DNA from: Prevotella melaninogenica ATCC 25845
Lineage (GTDB): Bacteria; Bacteroidota; Bacteroidia; Bacteroidales; Bacteroidaceae
NCBI RefSeq assembly: GCF_000144405.1
Contig: NC_014370.1
Location: 439,501-503,500 of the forward strand
DNA: 64,000 bases
Direction: 5' to 3'
This document shows positions 54,380 through 63,727 of the stretch, piece after piece (within the stretch, counting starts at the first letter, position 1; every line of letters starts with the position of its first letter). Under the pieces are notes generated by a model, which worked only from the letters and a program-made list of their open reading frames with translations, was not told the DNA's origin and did no database searches. A program made the translations under genes and the position numbers.

Positions 54380-54766
54380 GGCTCTTCTGTTAAAAGTGTA
54401 GATGCTTTTCATATAGTTTTAACGAAAGGAGCGAACGTACTCATTAAATAAAAATATACCTAAGACCCTCAATGGTCTATTCTATTATCATCCCCTGACA
54501 TAAAAACTTTTCATTTTAATACTTCGAAAATCCCGCAAACAAGGTTATGAAAAATAATTACATAATTTCAAATAGAATACCTACAAACAAGGATAAAAAT
54601 GCATATTAAAAGTAGGTTTGTAACCATCAAAGAATCAGTTAGTTATAAAATGGTGATGTAATAGGTGCCTAATTGGACTTGAAAAGGGCGTTAGTTAGAC
54701 TTGAAAAGGGCATCTTTTAGAAGTCAATTAGGCATCTTTTAGAAGCCAAAAGAGCATATATTAGAT
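54380..54766 (-). repeat. Dispersed intergenic repeat, copy B (about 390 bp)
   Basis: Its reverse complement aligns by eye with 36490-36881 across nearly the whole length, with mismatches and small gaps. It begins with TGCTCTTTTGGCTTCTAAAA on the minus strand at about 54754. The two copies lie in opposite orientation about 18 kb apart. Edges are approximate. Confidence 0.8.
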
Positions 54767-54920
54767 TTGAGTTGCATGAAAATAGTTTACAATGGTCAAT
54801 AATATGGGAGTAAGTTGTTTGCATAAGACGCATACTTTTCATACCAACTTACATTTGTCTTGTATTTTATCTTTCTTTGTTAGGTTATCTAATTTGGGTT
54901 AAAATCATAATTATTAGGTA

Positions 54921-54951
54921 TTGTGTTGTAATGGTGTTTCTTGTACCTTTG
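54921..54951 (+). promoter_or_regulatory. Promoter of the haem-uptake-like operon
   Basis: TTG (54921-54923), 20-base spacer, TACCTTTG (54944-54951). Transcription would start near 54958, about 31 bases before the first ATG. No Fur box is recognised. Confidence 0.7.
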
Positions 54952-54988
54952 CACTCGATTAGAATTTAATATAAACTGAATCAGTAAT

Positions 54989-55468
54989 ATGAGAATTAAA
55001 ACTTTATTTCTTACACTTGCTGTTATGCTGTTAGCTTTTATGAGTACACTCTCTGCCTCTGCGGCTAACTATGTAAAAGTAAGTGACAAAGATGGCAAAG
55101 ACACTTACTTTGCTCTGTCTGAGAAACCTACTGTTACCTTCACTTCCACTGCCATGGTTTTGACTGCTGGAAGTCAAACAATAGAGTATCCTCTGACAGA
55201 TTTCCGTGCTTTTGCCTTTGCCGACCAGCCAACAGGTATTGGAACGCTTGATGCAGAAAGCAACAATTCAGTCTTTTCTTTTGGTAACTCCTTGAAGGGA
55301 GAAGGGCTGAAAGCAGGTAGTCAAGTAGCTGTTTACACAATCAACGGACAGTTGGTTGGTCGTGCCACCGTAAGCCAGAGCGGTTCTGTTGAGATTCCTC
55401 TCGACGGACAAACAGGCGTTTTTGTAGTTAAATCATTATCTAAGACATTTAAATTCATACGTAAATGA
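54989..55468 (+). CDS. Secreted 159-aa protein with type IX-like C-terminus
   Basis: The product has a signal peptide (MRIKTLFLTLAVMLLAFMST...SAS). Its C-terminal 60 or so residues (QVAVYTINGQLVGRATV; GVFVVKSLSKTFKFIRK) resemble a short type IX sorting domain. The middle (FALSEKPTVTFTS...IEYPLTDFRAFAF) resembles the start of the next protein. It is first in the operon and overlaps the next gene by 4 bases. Confidence 0.8.
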   Translation: MRIKTLFLTLAVMLLAFMSTLSASAANYVKVSDKDGKDTYFALSEKPTVTFTSTAMVLTAGSQTIEYPLTDFRAFAFADQPTGIGTLDAESNNSVFSFGNSLKGEGLKAGSQVAVYTINGQLVGRATVSQSGSVEIPLDGQTGVFVVKSLSKTFKFIRK

Positions 55469-56406
55469 AAAAGATCTTTACTTTAGTAATCGTATCTTTA
55501 TTGAGTGCACTCGCAGTACAGGCACAAACATTAAAGGTAACCAAAACTGATGGTAACGTTGTAACTTATAACGCATCAGATATTTCAAAGATTGAGTTCT
55601 TGCCAAGTGAAACCCCTTCACAACCAAAGTTGATACACGAGTTTGCAGGCTATTTGACTGTAAAGAACAAGATGATTAATAATGTGCGTTATGACAATGG
55701 CGCTAAGATTAAGGTGTTGCAGGACGGTGGTAAGTTCCTTGCAGAGTTCTCTGATACTCAGTGGGGTACTGGTTCTTTCGTGATAACCATGGCTAATCAT
55801 GCTATTAACGGTACTGGAAAGATGAAGATTGCTAACCCAAATGGTGGTGGCGCAGCGAAGGAGTATGATGCTACGATGAGTGGTTCGATGAGAGAAATAA
55901 AGATTTCAATCCCATCACTCATGGGTGGTACTGATATTACTTGGCATTATGCTGAGGCTTCAGCAGCATCGAAAGTGGCAGGAAACTACTCTGGTACAAC
56001 ATCATTGAAGGTTGGTCCAACTATGGGTCCTTTCGTATCAGCTACTGTTGGTTATACGATTACAGCTAATAATGATGGTACTATCAATGTGACAGCATCT
56101 GAAGAGAAGTACACAGGTGTTACTATGATGAATAACTTAACATTAGGAACATACACTGTAAAGAACCTTGCTTACGATAAGGCAACCAATAGCTTTAGTC
56201 GTGACTATAGTGAAGACGGCATCAAAGTACACTTCAAGGCAACCGGTGGTATGATGGAAAGGGATGAAAATTACGAGTTCGGAGAAACAAGTAAGATGAC
56301 CGTTACACTTGCTGAGGATGGTACATTGACCATAACTAACAATTATAAGGTAGGCAGAATGCCATTCCCAATCTCTGCAACATATACTGGTAAGAAGGCT
56401 AAGTAA
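55465..56406 (+). CDS. Calycin-like secreted protein
   Basis: The 313-aa product has a signal peptide (MKKIFTLVIVSLLSALAVQA) and a short DGNVVTYNASDISKIEF segment. Two similar beta-rich halves follow (AGYLTVKNKMINNVRYDN; AGNYSGTTSLKVGPTMGPF), suggesting calycin-like lipid or ligand binding as in Bacteroidetes proteins found beside HmuY. It overlaps the previous gene by ATGA. Confidence 0.7.
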   Translation: MKKIFTLVIVSLLSALAVQAQTLKVTKTDGNVVTYNASDISKIEFLPSETPSQPKLIHEFAGYLTVKNKMINNVRYDNGAKIKVLQDGGKFLAEFSDTQWGTGSFVITMANHAINGTGKMKIANPNGGGAAKEYDATMSGSMREIKISIPSLMGGTDITWHYAEASAASKVAGNYSGTTSLKVGPTMGPFVSATVGYTITANNDGTINVTASEEKYTGVTMMNNLTLGTYTVKNLAYDKATNSFSRDYSEDGIKVHFKATGGMMERDENYEFGETSKMTVTLAEDGTLTITNNYKVGRMPFPISATYTGKKAK

Positions 56407-56420
56407 AATTTTATACGCTC

Positions 56421-57215
56421 ATGCACAGAGTATTTCGCCCTATTTCTACCCTTGCAGGCTGTGCCATTATGATGATGGTGACAGCCTGTAACGGCATTTT
56501 TGAAGATATATATGATGAGGCTCCAGCCACAGCAAATGTAACAACGGAAGGTCAACTCCTTGTTAATGCCGCCAGTTGGAAGGACTGGTATTATGTTGAC
56601 TTTGACTCTTTACAGATGTATATCGAGCGTAAAGACACTGCAGGATTGCTTAAGGCACAGACGAACTTCACGCATTATGCCATCCCAACAAATCTGACAT
56701 CGGGTAGTGGTGATGGGAAAACGGGTATGTACACTTACTGGTTTGATGTCTTTGGAAAAGGTATCTCGGTAAATGAAAAGCGTGGCTTTACTTCTACTGA
56801 TGCACAACCTGAACCACAGTCGTGGAGCATTGCCTTTCATCGTAACAATGTAAGGACGAACGGTGGAGCAGTACTTGAAACGAAGTACACCTCTTTGAAT
56901 GAGCTTCCAAAGAATAGTTCCTATTTCTTAGGAGCAACATTCCAAGAAGATGAATGGACAGAGAACGAAGTTTGGGAGGACCAGTCGCAGATGCTTATGA
57001 GTCTGATTGGCTGCCAAGGAATACGTATTAATAAGGTACTTTCCTCTTGGTTGAAAATCGAAATACCTCCAATGCCTCCTTCTTTTACCATGAATAGTCA
57101 TGTCTTTATTCTTCGTCTGAATAATGGAAAGTATGCTGCTCTACAGTTGGAGAACTATATTGGTACCGATGGAACCAAATGTTGGTTGAGAATCAATTAT
57201 AAATATCCATATTAA
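56421..57215 (+). CDS. HmuY-like haem-binding lipoprotein
   Basis: HmuY proteins capture haem at the surface and pass it to a TonB-dependent receptor. The 264-aa product has a lipobox (VTAC, Cys23) and the family-type segments WYYVDFDS, SWSIAFHRNNVRTNGG (about residues 134-149) and YFLGATFQEDEW. Axial haem ligands vary among HmuY relatives and cannot be assigned here. It precedes the receptor gene by 68 bases. Confidence 0.82.
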   Translation: MHRVFRPISTLAGCAIMMMVTACNGIFEDIYDEAPATANVTTEGQLLVNAASWKDWYYVDFDSLQMYIERKDTAGLLKAQTNFTHYAIPTNLTSGSGDGKTGMYTYWFDVFGKGISVNEKRGFTSTDAQPEPQSWSIAFHRNNVRTNGGAVLETKYTSLNELPKNSSYFLGATFQEDEWTENEVWEDQSQMLMSLIGCQGIRINKVLSSWLKIEIPPMPPSFTMNSHVFILRLNNGKYAALQLENYIGTDGTKCWLRINYKYPY

Positions 57216-57283
57216 CTACAACAGAAAACCATCCCACAAACGGCTCTTTCAGATAATAGGGATAAGGTTATGAGATCTTTTGA

Positions 57284-59260
57284 TTGGTTATGAAACAAAA
57301 AAACATTATACTATCAGCTCTTGTTTGTCTGCTTCCTACGTCGATGTGGGCTGATGAGTTGCCTGATTCTATATACAAATCCTTAGAGTTAGAACAGGTT
57401 GTAGTGACGGGAACACGTACACCGAAGCTACTTGCCAATACCCCTGTGTTGACGAAACTCATCACAGCTGATGATATTATGAAGACAGATGCCACCAATC
57501 TGCGTGATGTATTGCAACAGGTAATACCGGGTATTGAGTTCTCATACGCCATGAATCAGCAGGTACATATGAACTTCTCTGGCTTTGGTGGACAGAGTAT
57601 GTTGATTCTTGTTGACGGTGAACGCCTTGCTGGTGAGACGATGGACGATGTCGACTTCACTCGTATTGGTATGGATAATGTTGACCATATCGAGATTGTG
57701 AAAGGTGCTGCTTCTGCCCTTTATGGCTCTAATGCTGCTGGTGGAGTTATCAATATCATCACCAAGAAAAAGCCAAATCCATGCGCACTTAACCTTAACA
57801 TGCGCTTTGGTCGCCACAACGAGCAACGTTATGGACTATCATGGCAATACGCAAGAGGCAAGTGGAACAACTTACTGACAGTGAATCGGAATAGTTCTGA
57901 CAACTTTAATGTACACAATGGAGCCAATCCAATCACACGAGTTGTCTCAACTATCTATGGTGATGCAGTTTGGAACTTTAAGGAACAGCTCACTTTTAGG
58001 TTGAATGAAAAGCTTCGTTTGACAGGGCGTGCAGGTTATTTCTATCGTCAGTTGGTGCGTACATCAGAGGTACCAGAACGCTATCGTGACTTTTCAGGTG
58101 GTCTTCGTGGAACATGGACACCAGACCTTGTTAATAGTGTTGACTTCTCCTATGCTTTTGATCAGTATGATAAGTCAGACTATCAGCGCATCACTCGACT
58201 GGATATCCGTGACTATTCAAATGTACAGAACAGTCTTCGCTTGCTTTATAATCACACTTTTGAGGGGGAAAACGTCCTTTCTGTGGGTGCAGACTATATG
58301 CATGATTATCTCTTTAATACCAACTTGGAGGGTCGAATTCGTAAGCAAGACTCTTTTGATGCCTTTGCACAATACGACTGGAACATCAGTCCGAAGTGGG
58401 AAGTAGTGGGTGCCTTGCGTTACGATTATTTCTCAGACGGGCGTATCTCGCGCTTGACTCCGAAGGTAAGTGCACGTTATCAGCCAGTACATAACTTGAA
58501 TGTTCGTTTTAGTTATGGTATGGGTTTCCGTGCTCCGACATTGAAAGAGAAGTACTATAACTTTGATATGTCGGGTATATGGATTGTTGAAGGCAACCCT
58601 TCTTTGAAACCAGAAGTAAGCCAGAACTTTAATGCTTCGGTTGATTATACTAAGGGACGCTATAACTTTACAGTAAGTGCTTATTGTAACAAGATTGAAA
58701 ATAAGATTGCAACTGGTGCACCTTACTATAAGAATCCATCAGACATTATCCCACGTCTTCCTTACCTTAACTTGGACAACTATATGGTTAGTGGAGGAGA
58801 AGCAACGGCACAAGCACGTTGGACGAATGGTCTTACAGCTCGTTTAAGTTATGCTTATACCAATGAACGCTTGCCAAAAGACAAGAACAGTAACTCTGTA
58901 AACAATCAGTATATACCTGCTCGCAAACACTCTATGACAGGTCATATCGATTGGGATCATCAGTGGTTGAAGAACTATGGAACGAACATCGGATTAGGTG
59001 GACGCTTCCTCTCAGCAGTCGACAATGAAGAGTTTGTTGATTACTATGACATCTCTAAGGGTATAAAAACAATACATTACCCCGCATATGCACTCTTCAA
59101 ACTCTCCTTGGTGCAACGCATCGGTAAGGGTGTGAAGGTAAGTGTAATCCTTGATAACATCTTTAATTATAAACCAGAATATTATTATTTGAACTGTCCA
59201 TTGACTGATGGAACAAACTTAATGATTGGAATGTCAGTTGATGTTGATAAACTATTTTAA
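57284..59260 (+). CDS. TonB-dependent receptor, probable haem uptake (HmuR-like)
   Basis: The 658-aa product has a signal peptide, a TonB-box-like segment before the plug (LEQVVVTGTRTPKLLANTPV), the plug (MLILVDGERLAGETMDDVDF; GAASALYGSNAAGGVINIIT) and a barrel with FRAP (415-418) and NPSL (438-441), which mark haem receptors of the HmuR/HemR group. The C-terminal residue is Phe. ATG at 57290 is an alternative start. Its pairing with HmuY supports haem transport. Confidence 0.88.
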   Translation: MVMKQKNIILSALVCLLPTSMWADELPDSIYKSLELEQVVVTGTRTPKLLANTPVLTKLITADDIMKTDATNLRDVLQQVIPGIEFSYAMNQQVHMNFSGFGGQSMLILVDGERLAGETMDDVDFTRIGMDNVDHIEIVKGAASALYGSNAAGGVINIITKKKPNPCALNLNMRFGRHNEQRYGLSWQYARGKWNNLLTVNRNSSDNFNVHNGANPITRVVSTIYGDAVWNFKEQLTFRLNEKLRLTGRAGYFYRQLVRTSEVPERYRDFSGGLRGTWTPDLVNSVDFSYAFDQYDKSDYQRITRLDIRDYSNVQNSLRLLYNHTFEGENVLSVGADYMHDYLFNTNLEGRIRKQDSFDAFAQYDWNISPKWEVVGALRYDYFSDGRISRLTPKVSARYQPVHNLNVRFSYGMGFRAPTLKEKYYNFDMSGIWIVEGNPSLKPEVSQNFNASVDYTKGRYNFTVSAYCNKIENKIATGAPYYKNPSDIIPRLPYLNLDNYMVSGGEATAQARWTNGLTARLSYAYTNERLPKDKNSNSVNNQYIPARKHSMTGHIDWDHQWLKNYGTNIGLGGRFLSAVDNEEFVDYYDISKGIKTIHYPAYALFKLSLVQRIGKGVKVSVILDNIFNYKPEYYYLNCPLTDGTNLMIGMSVDVDKLF

Positions 59261-59282
59261 GCTCTCAATACGTTTTTAATTT

Positions 59283-60155
59283 ATGGGAAAAAGTAAAATC
59301 TATTTATGGCGAACACTCGCCTCGTTTATCCTTGTGTTGTTTACGATGCCTTTGGGTCATGCTCTTATGATCATGATGGAAAAGACCATGACTACAGAAG
59401 CCGTACATTATGCAGGCTTTACTATGGGATTCGTAGGTTTGATAATGGTCATTATCGGTGTGTTTGTCAAAGGCGATACTCGTCAGACACTCTGGGGACT
59501 TATTGGTGGTCTGCTTTTCTGGACTGGCTGGGTGGAGTTTCTCTTCCAATATTACGCTCACCGCTTTGGTGTACAACCAGAGATTGAAAACGGAGTGGTT
59601 GTTACTAAGCCAGAATATCTGATTCTTCCTGCCTCTTTTGGTTTCTGGATGATGATGATGACAATGTATATTTTTAGTACGCGCAATGGTTGTAACTTTA
59701 TTACATGGATTCAGAAACGGCTTTTCGGAAAGCGTAAGAATGAGATTGCTTTCCAACCAATGACACGCCATACATCTATTGTCACCTTTATGGAGGTGAA
59801 CATGATTCTTTGGGCTTCTTACCTTTTACTGATGTTCTGTTACGATAAGAACTTCCTTGGCGATCATCACCCAGTAACCTTCTTGGTAGGTATTGGCTGT
59901 TTCTTCGGCGCACTTTATATGTTGAAAAAGCAACTTTATATTGCTTCATGGGGTGCAAATATCCGTATGGCAATCGCAACGGTGATTGTTTTCTGGACGC
60001 CAGTAGAGATTCTCGGACGTATTAATTTCTTTAAGGAGTTCTGGGTTCACCCACAAGAATATGCCGTACAGCTACTTTGTATCTTGGCTGCTTTCATCTT
60101 ACTGATAGGTTATATGTGGCTGAAAGGGTCTAAGAAGAAACAAAATAGTAAGTAA
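59283..60155 (+). CDS. Unknown inner-membrane protein of the haem-uptake operon
   Basis: The 290-aa product has about seven to eight hydrophobic segments (TLASFILVLFTMPLGHALMI; FVGLIMVIIGVFVKGD; WGLIGGLLFWTGWVEFLF; MRIAIATVIVFWTPVEIL-like) and several His and Met residues within them. No family is recognised. It is the last gene before the terminator at 60224-60272 and takes the place that hmuSTUV-type genes hold elsewhere. Confidence 0.8.
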   Translation: MGKSKIYLWRTLASFILVLFTMPLGHALMIMMEKTMTTEAVHYAGFTMGFVGLIMVIIGVFVKGDTRQTLWGLIGGLLFWTGWVEFLFQYYAHRFGVQPEIENGVVVTKPEYLILPASFGFWMMMMTMYIFSTRNGCNFITWIQKRLFGKRKNEIAFQPMTRHTSIVTFMEVNMILWASYLLLMFCYDKNFLGDHHPVTFLVGIGCFFGALYMLKKQLYIASWGANIRMAIATVIVFWTPVEILGRINFFKEFWVHPQEYAVQLLCILAAFILLIGYMWLKGSKKKQNSK

Positions 60156-60223
60156 GCATAAAGGCTTTTACAGAAGAAATGACATAACGTAGCCTATTCC
60201 TTGAAGGCGCTACGTATACATCT

Positions 60224-60272
60224 AAGATTACTTGTTAGCAGCTTTAATGTTGCCGGCAAGTAATCTTTTTTT
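60224..60272 (+). terminator. Intrinsic terminator after the haem-uptake-like operon
   Basis: AAGATTACTTG (60224-60234) pairs perfectly with CAAGTAATCTT (60257-60267), and the T run extends to 60272. Confidence 0.85.
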
Positions 60273-60437
60273 GTTTATATAGATGGTCTTAAGCAGTTGA
60301 TAAGTTTCTGTTAGGAAGGATTTTATATGTGCCTTGTATAGAAAATGTAATCTTGTGTGAGTAAGTCATTGATATTTATGAATTATAATAACGTTATAAA
60401 TTGGTTCTTCTTACCGTTTTTGATTGTTGTGTTGATG

Positions 60438-60502
60438 CTCCGCACAGATGGTGCTAAGGCTTCGCACATGTGGTGCGGAGTACTAACACCGATGGTGCGA
60501 AG
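60438..60502. repeat. Interleaved inverted repeats
   Basis: CTCCGCAC (60438-60445) pairs with GTGCGGAG (60473-60480), and CTTCGCAC (60460-60467) pairs with GTGCGAAG (60495-60502). The order A-B-A'-B' would fold as a pseudoknot in RNA. It is related to the cluster at 46977-47050. Confidence 0.65.
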
Positions 60503-60711
60503 GGCTGAATATAAGGGCGTCAATTACAGAAAGAGGTTCTATTTACTTAATTTGGGGAGCACATCAGATGTCAAAAAGTTGATAAAACTTATTTGAAAAT
60601 AAGATAGTATTTCTTTCAAAGAAAATGTGTTTAGTAGGATTAATATGCATAGCAAAGGCATCTAAAATAGATTAAGGTATGTAGTCTTGTCAGTCTTTGG
60701 CGGTTTCTTCT

Positions 60712-60741
60712 TTGTTTTATCGCTTTTTTTTAGTATTTTTG
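60712..60741 (+). promoter_or_regulatory. Promoter of the thioredoxin/Omp28 cluster
   Basis: TTG (60712-60714), 19-base spacer, TATTTTTG (60734-60741): full consensus. Transcription would start near 60748, about 17 bases before the ATG. Confidence 0.75.
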
Positions 60742-60764
60742 TAGCTGCAATATAATTAAAAACA

Positions 60765-61256
60765 ATGAATAAATTATTTTTATCCCTTTGTTTGTTGTTG
60801 ATAAGCTTTGCAACGTCTGCACAAGAACGTCTATCCAAAGTGATTCTCAAAGACATAGAAGGGAGAACCGTACAAACCGACACTATCTCAAACAATGGCA
60901 AACCTCTTATCATAGCTTTCTTTGCTACTTGGTGCAAGCCTTGTAATCGTGAACTCACAAGTATTGATGAGGTCTATGACGATTGGCAGCAGGAAACGGG
61001 GGTTCGACTCGTTGCTGTGTCTATTGATCAGGCGCAGAATGTCAATAAGGTAAAGCCTATGGTCGACCAGAATGGCTGGCGTTACGATGTGTTGCTCGAT
61101 GCTAATGGCGAGTTCCGTCGTTCGTTAGGAATCCAGTCTGTACCTTATACCGTATTGCTTGACGGACAGGGTAGGATTGTTTATAAGCACAACGGCTATA
61201 CTGATGGCGCTGAAGCTGAGTTATATAAGAAGGTGAAAGAGGTAGCTGGCAAGTAA
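60765..61256 (+). CDS. TlpA-like thioredoxin
   Basis: The 163-aa product has a signal peptide (MNKLFLSLCLLLISFATSAQ) and a thioredoxin fold of the TlpA type with WCKPC (Cys57, Cys60) and the cis-Pro region GIQSVPYTVLL. It acts outside the inner membrane as a thiol-disulphide reductase or partner of the downstream Cys-containing lipoprotein. It lies 4 bases before the DUF6029 gene. Confidence 0.92.
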   Translation: MNKLFLSLCLLLISFATSAQERLSKVILKDIEGRTVQTDTISNNGKPLIIAFFATWCKPCNRELTSIDEVYDDWQQETGVRLVAVSIDQAQNVNKVKPMVDQNGWRYDVLLDANGEFRRSLGIQSVPYTVLLDGQGRIVYKHNGYTDGAEAELYKKVKEVAGK

Positions 61257-61260
61257 TTCT

Positions 61261-62889
61261 ATGAAAAGATGGATGATGATAGGACTGCTCATAGGTATGA
61301 GCGGTGTATCTCTGTATGCACAGGAGTCCAATAAATTGCGCCTTTCTGGAAGTATTCAGAGTGATATGCTGTTGGCTCAAAAGGACAGTACGACAGGTGC
61401 TGAGGCTACCGATGGTCGTTTCTTGACGAACACTTATCTCGACTTGAAGCTATCGAGTCGTTATGTTGAGGCTGGTGCAAGACTGGAGTATTTGAAGCAT
61501 CCGCTTCCCGGATACGAGAGTGACTTTAAGGGTTGGGGTGTTCCTTACGCTTACTTGAAAGGTCGTTACAAGAATGCGGAACTTACCTTGGGTAGCTTCT
61601 ACGAGCAGTTTGGCTCTGGTTTTATTCTCCGTTCGTATGAAGAACGCAGTTTAGGAATTGATAATTCCCTACAAGGTGCACGATTGAACTATCAACCTTG
61701 TGCTGGTGTTGCAGTGAAAGTGCTAACGGGTCGGCAGCGTAGATATTGGAGTTATAACAAGAGTTGGATGACTGGTGCTGATGTTGAATGGAATATTGAC
61801 GAGTTGTTTAAGTCCCTCCAACAGCATAACACCTATCTAATGTTTGGTGCTTCCTATCTTAATAAACATGAGCGAGATGAGGTGGTAATGGTTGATCCAA
61901 CCCATCGTTTGCGCCTCCCTCTTAATGTCAATGCCTTTGATATGCGTCTACGTGTGCAACATCGTTCGTTCAATATATTGGCAGAGGTGGCAATGAAAAC
62001 ACAGGACCCTTCTCACGATAATGGCTATATCTATCGTAATGGTTATGTAGTAATGCTCTCTGGTTCCTATTCAAAGCGTGGAATGAGTCTGCTTCTGCAG
62101 GCAAAGCGTAGTACAAATATGGGTTTCCGAAGCCGTAGAGGAATGGAGGGAATCTCCTCTTTCATCAATCATCTGCCCCCATTTACGATGGAGCATACCT
62201 ATACTTTGGCTGCTCTCTATCCATATGCGACTCGTCCTGATGGTGAGTGGGCATATCAAGCAGCTGTAGCCTATACCTTTAAAAAGGGTTCTTTGTTAGG
62301 TGGTAAGTATGGTACGACAGCAAAGGTGAACTTCTCACATGTCCATTCCGTGCGTAAGAATGGTTCAGGTGACATAGGAACAGATGGTTATGGCAGTCCG
62401 TTCTGGGCATGGGGAGACGCTACCTATTATCAAGACATTGATATACAGTTGGTAAAGCGACTTGCTAAAGATACGAAACTCAATCTGATGTATATGTATC
62501 AACGTTACAATCAGATGCTACTCGAAGGACATGGAGGAATGCTTAATTCGCATATCTTTGTGGCAGATGTCAAACAGAAGCTTTCACCTAACACAACGTT
62601 GCGTGTAGAGGCACAGTATCTTGCGTCGAAAGATGGTGATAAAGATTGGCTGTTTGGATTGGGTGAGCTGTCGCTTGCACCGCATTGGATGTTCACATTG
62701 AGTGACCTTTATAATGTTGGTAATACTCGGGTGCATTACTACCAAGGTTATGTAACCTATAGTGGTGGTGCCCATCGCTTGCAATTAGGCTATGGTCGGA
62801 CACGTGCAGGCTTCAACTGTTCGGGTGGCGTATGTCGTTATATCCCAGCAACAAAGGGCTTGACCCTCTCTTATAATTATAACTTCTGA
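61261..62889 (+). CDS. DUF6029-like outer-membrane protein
   Basis: The 542-aa product has a signal peptide (MKRWMMIGLLIGMSGVSLYA) and then regular aromatic beta-strand patterns through to a C-terminal LSYNYNF, as expected for an outer-membrane barrel. Segments such as PYAYLKGRYKNAELTLGSFY and RSLGIDNSLQGARLNYQP fit the DUF6029 family of Bacteroidetes. Cargo is unknown. Confidence 0.75.
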   Translation: MKRWMMIGLLIGMSGVSLYAQESNKLRLSGSIQSDMLLAQKDSTTGAEATDGRFLTNTYLDLKLSSRYVEAGARLEYLKHPLPGYESDFKGWGVPYAYLKGRYKNAELTLGSFYEQFGSGFILRSYEERSLGIDNSLQGARLNYQPCAGVAVKVLTGRQRRYWSYNKSWMTGADVEWNIDELFKSLQQHNTYLMFGASYLNKHERDEVVMVDPTHRLRLPLNVNAFDMRLRVQHRSFNILAEVAMKTQDPSHDNGYIYRNGYVVMLSGSYSKRGMSLLLQAKRSTNMGFRSRRGMEGISSFINHLPPFTMEHTYTLAALYPYATRPDGEWAYQAAVAYTFKKGSLLGGKYGTTAKVNFSHVHSVRKNGSGDIGTDGYGSPFWAWGDATYYQDIDIQLVKRLAKDTKLNLMYMYQRYNQMLLEGHGGMLNSHIFVADVKQKLSPNTTLRVEAQYLASKDGDKDWLFGLGELSLAPHWMFTLSDLYNVGNTRVHYYQGYVTYSGGAHRLQLGYGRTRAGFNCSGGVCRYIPATKGLTLSYNYNF

Positions 62890-62895
62890 TAGGAA

Positions 62896-63681
62896 ATGAA
62901 AAGTTTTTATATAGTTCTTTTGGCTGTGGTTGCGCTTTTGACAGGCTGTGATTCTGTTGGTTCTGATGAAAGACTGATAGAGATTCCAGCTGCAACCGTT
63001 CAGCGTAATGTGCTGATAGAGGATTTCACAGGACAGCGTTGCATCTTCTGTCCAGCTGCTTCAGAAGCGATAGCAGAGCAGCAAAAGCTTTATGGTGCAG
63101 GCAAACTGATTGCTGTTGCCTTTCATGCTGGTCCACTCGCAATCAAGAGTGGGACTGGGTTTGTTGGTTTGCGCACTGATGTGGGTGATGTCTATTATAA
63201 GTATTGGGCAGTTCCAAATGTGCCAAAAGCCATTATCAATCGTCGTGGAGGTGTACTTTCAAAAGATACTTGGGCTGGACGAATCTATGATGAGTTCGCT
63301 CAAACAACAACCATAGGTATAGATCTTAAATGCCAGTATGAGGCAACTACACATCAGGTGGAGATTGAAACCGACTTGAAAACCTTAGCTGATGATGTGA
63401 AAGGGAAGCTACAGCTGTGGTTAGTTGAGGATAGCGTAGTAGCTCCACAGATGTTTCCAAACAATAAAGTGGAGAAGGAATATGTGCATAATCACGTGTT
63501 CCGTGATGCTATTAATGGGGAATGGGGGACGGAATTAATGCTCTCTACAAAGGGTATTCATAAGGAGAAAACAACATATACACTCCCAGAAGGTATCGTT
63601 CCAAAGAACGCATGGATAGTAGGTTTCTTCTATAACGACAGCGGAGTATTGCAGGCTGTGCGCCAAAAGGTTTCGCTCTAA
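62896..63681 (+). CDS. Omp28-related lipoprotein with thioredoxin-like CxxC
   Basis: The 261-aa product has a lipobox (LLTGC, Cys18) and a thioredoxin-like opening with IEDFTGQRCIFCPAASEAIA (Cys49, Cys52). The AVAFHAGPLAIKSG and PKAIINRRGG segments are typical of Omp28 relatives. A redox link with the TlpA-like protein upstream is plausible. It lies 6 bases after the DUF6029 gene. Confidence 0.85.
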   Translation: MKSFYIVLLAVVALLTGCDSVGSDERLIEIPAATVQRNVLIEDFTGQRCIFCPAASEAIAEQQKLYGAGKLIAVAFHAGPLAIKSGTGFVGLRTDVGDVYYKYWAVPNVPKAIINRRGGVLSKDTWAGRIYDEFAQTTTIGIDLKCQYEATTHQVEIETDLKTLADDVKGKLQLWLVEDSVVAPQMFPNNKVEKEYVHNHVFRDAINGEWGTELMLSTKGIHKEKTTYTLPEGIVPKNAWIVGFFYNDSGVLQAVRQKVSL

Positions 63682-63727
63682 GCAATGAATCATCATCAAT
63701 TAAGAATATAATTATAAAAAAATCAAT

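Larger units (their letters stand above)
54217..54988. other. Intergenic region with repeat copy B and a promoter
   Basis: The 772 bases hold a hairpin, the second copy of the 390-bp dispersed repeat and the promoter of the haem-uptake operon. No gene is seen. Confidence 0.7.
60156..60764. other. Intergenic region with terminator, repeat cluster and promoter
   Basis: The 609 bases hold the operon terminator, an inverted repeat ACGTAGC/GCTACGT at 60187-60215, the GCAC/GTGC repeat cluster and the thioredoxin promoter. A 79-codon frame over the repeats is not credible. Confidence 0.7.

Noticed and set aside
60357..60596. 79-codon frame after the haem-uptake-like operon
   Set aside because: It spans the interleaved inverted repeats and lacks similarity or a start signal.
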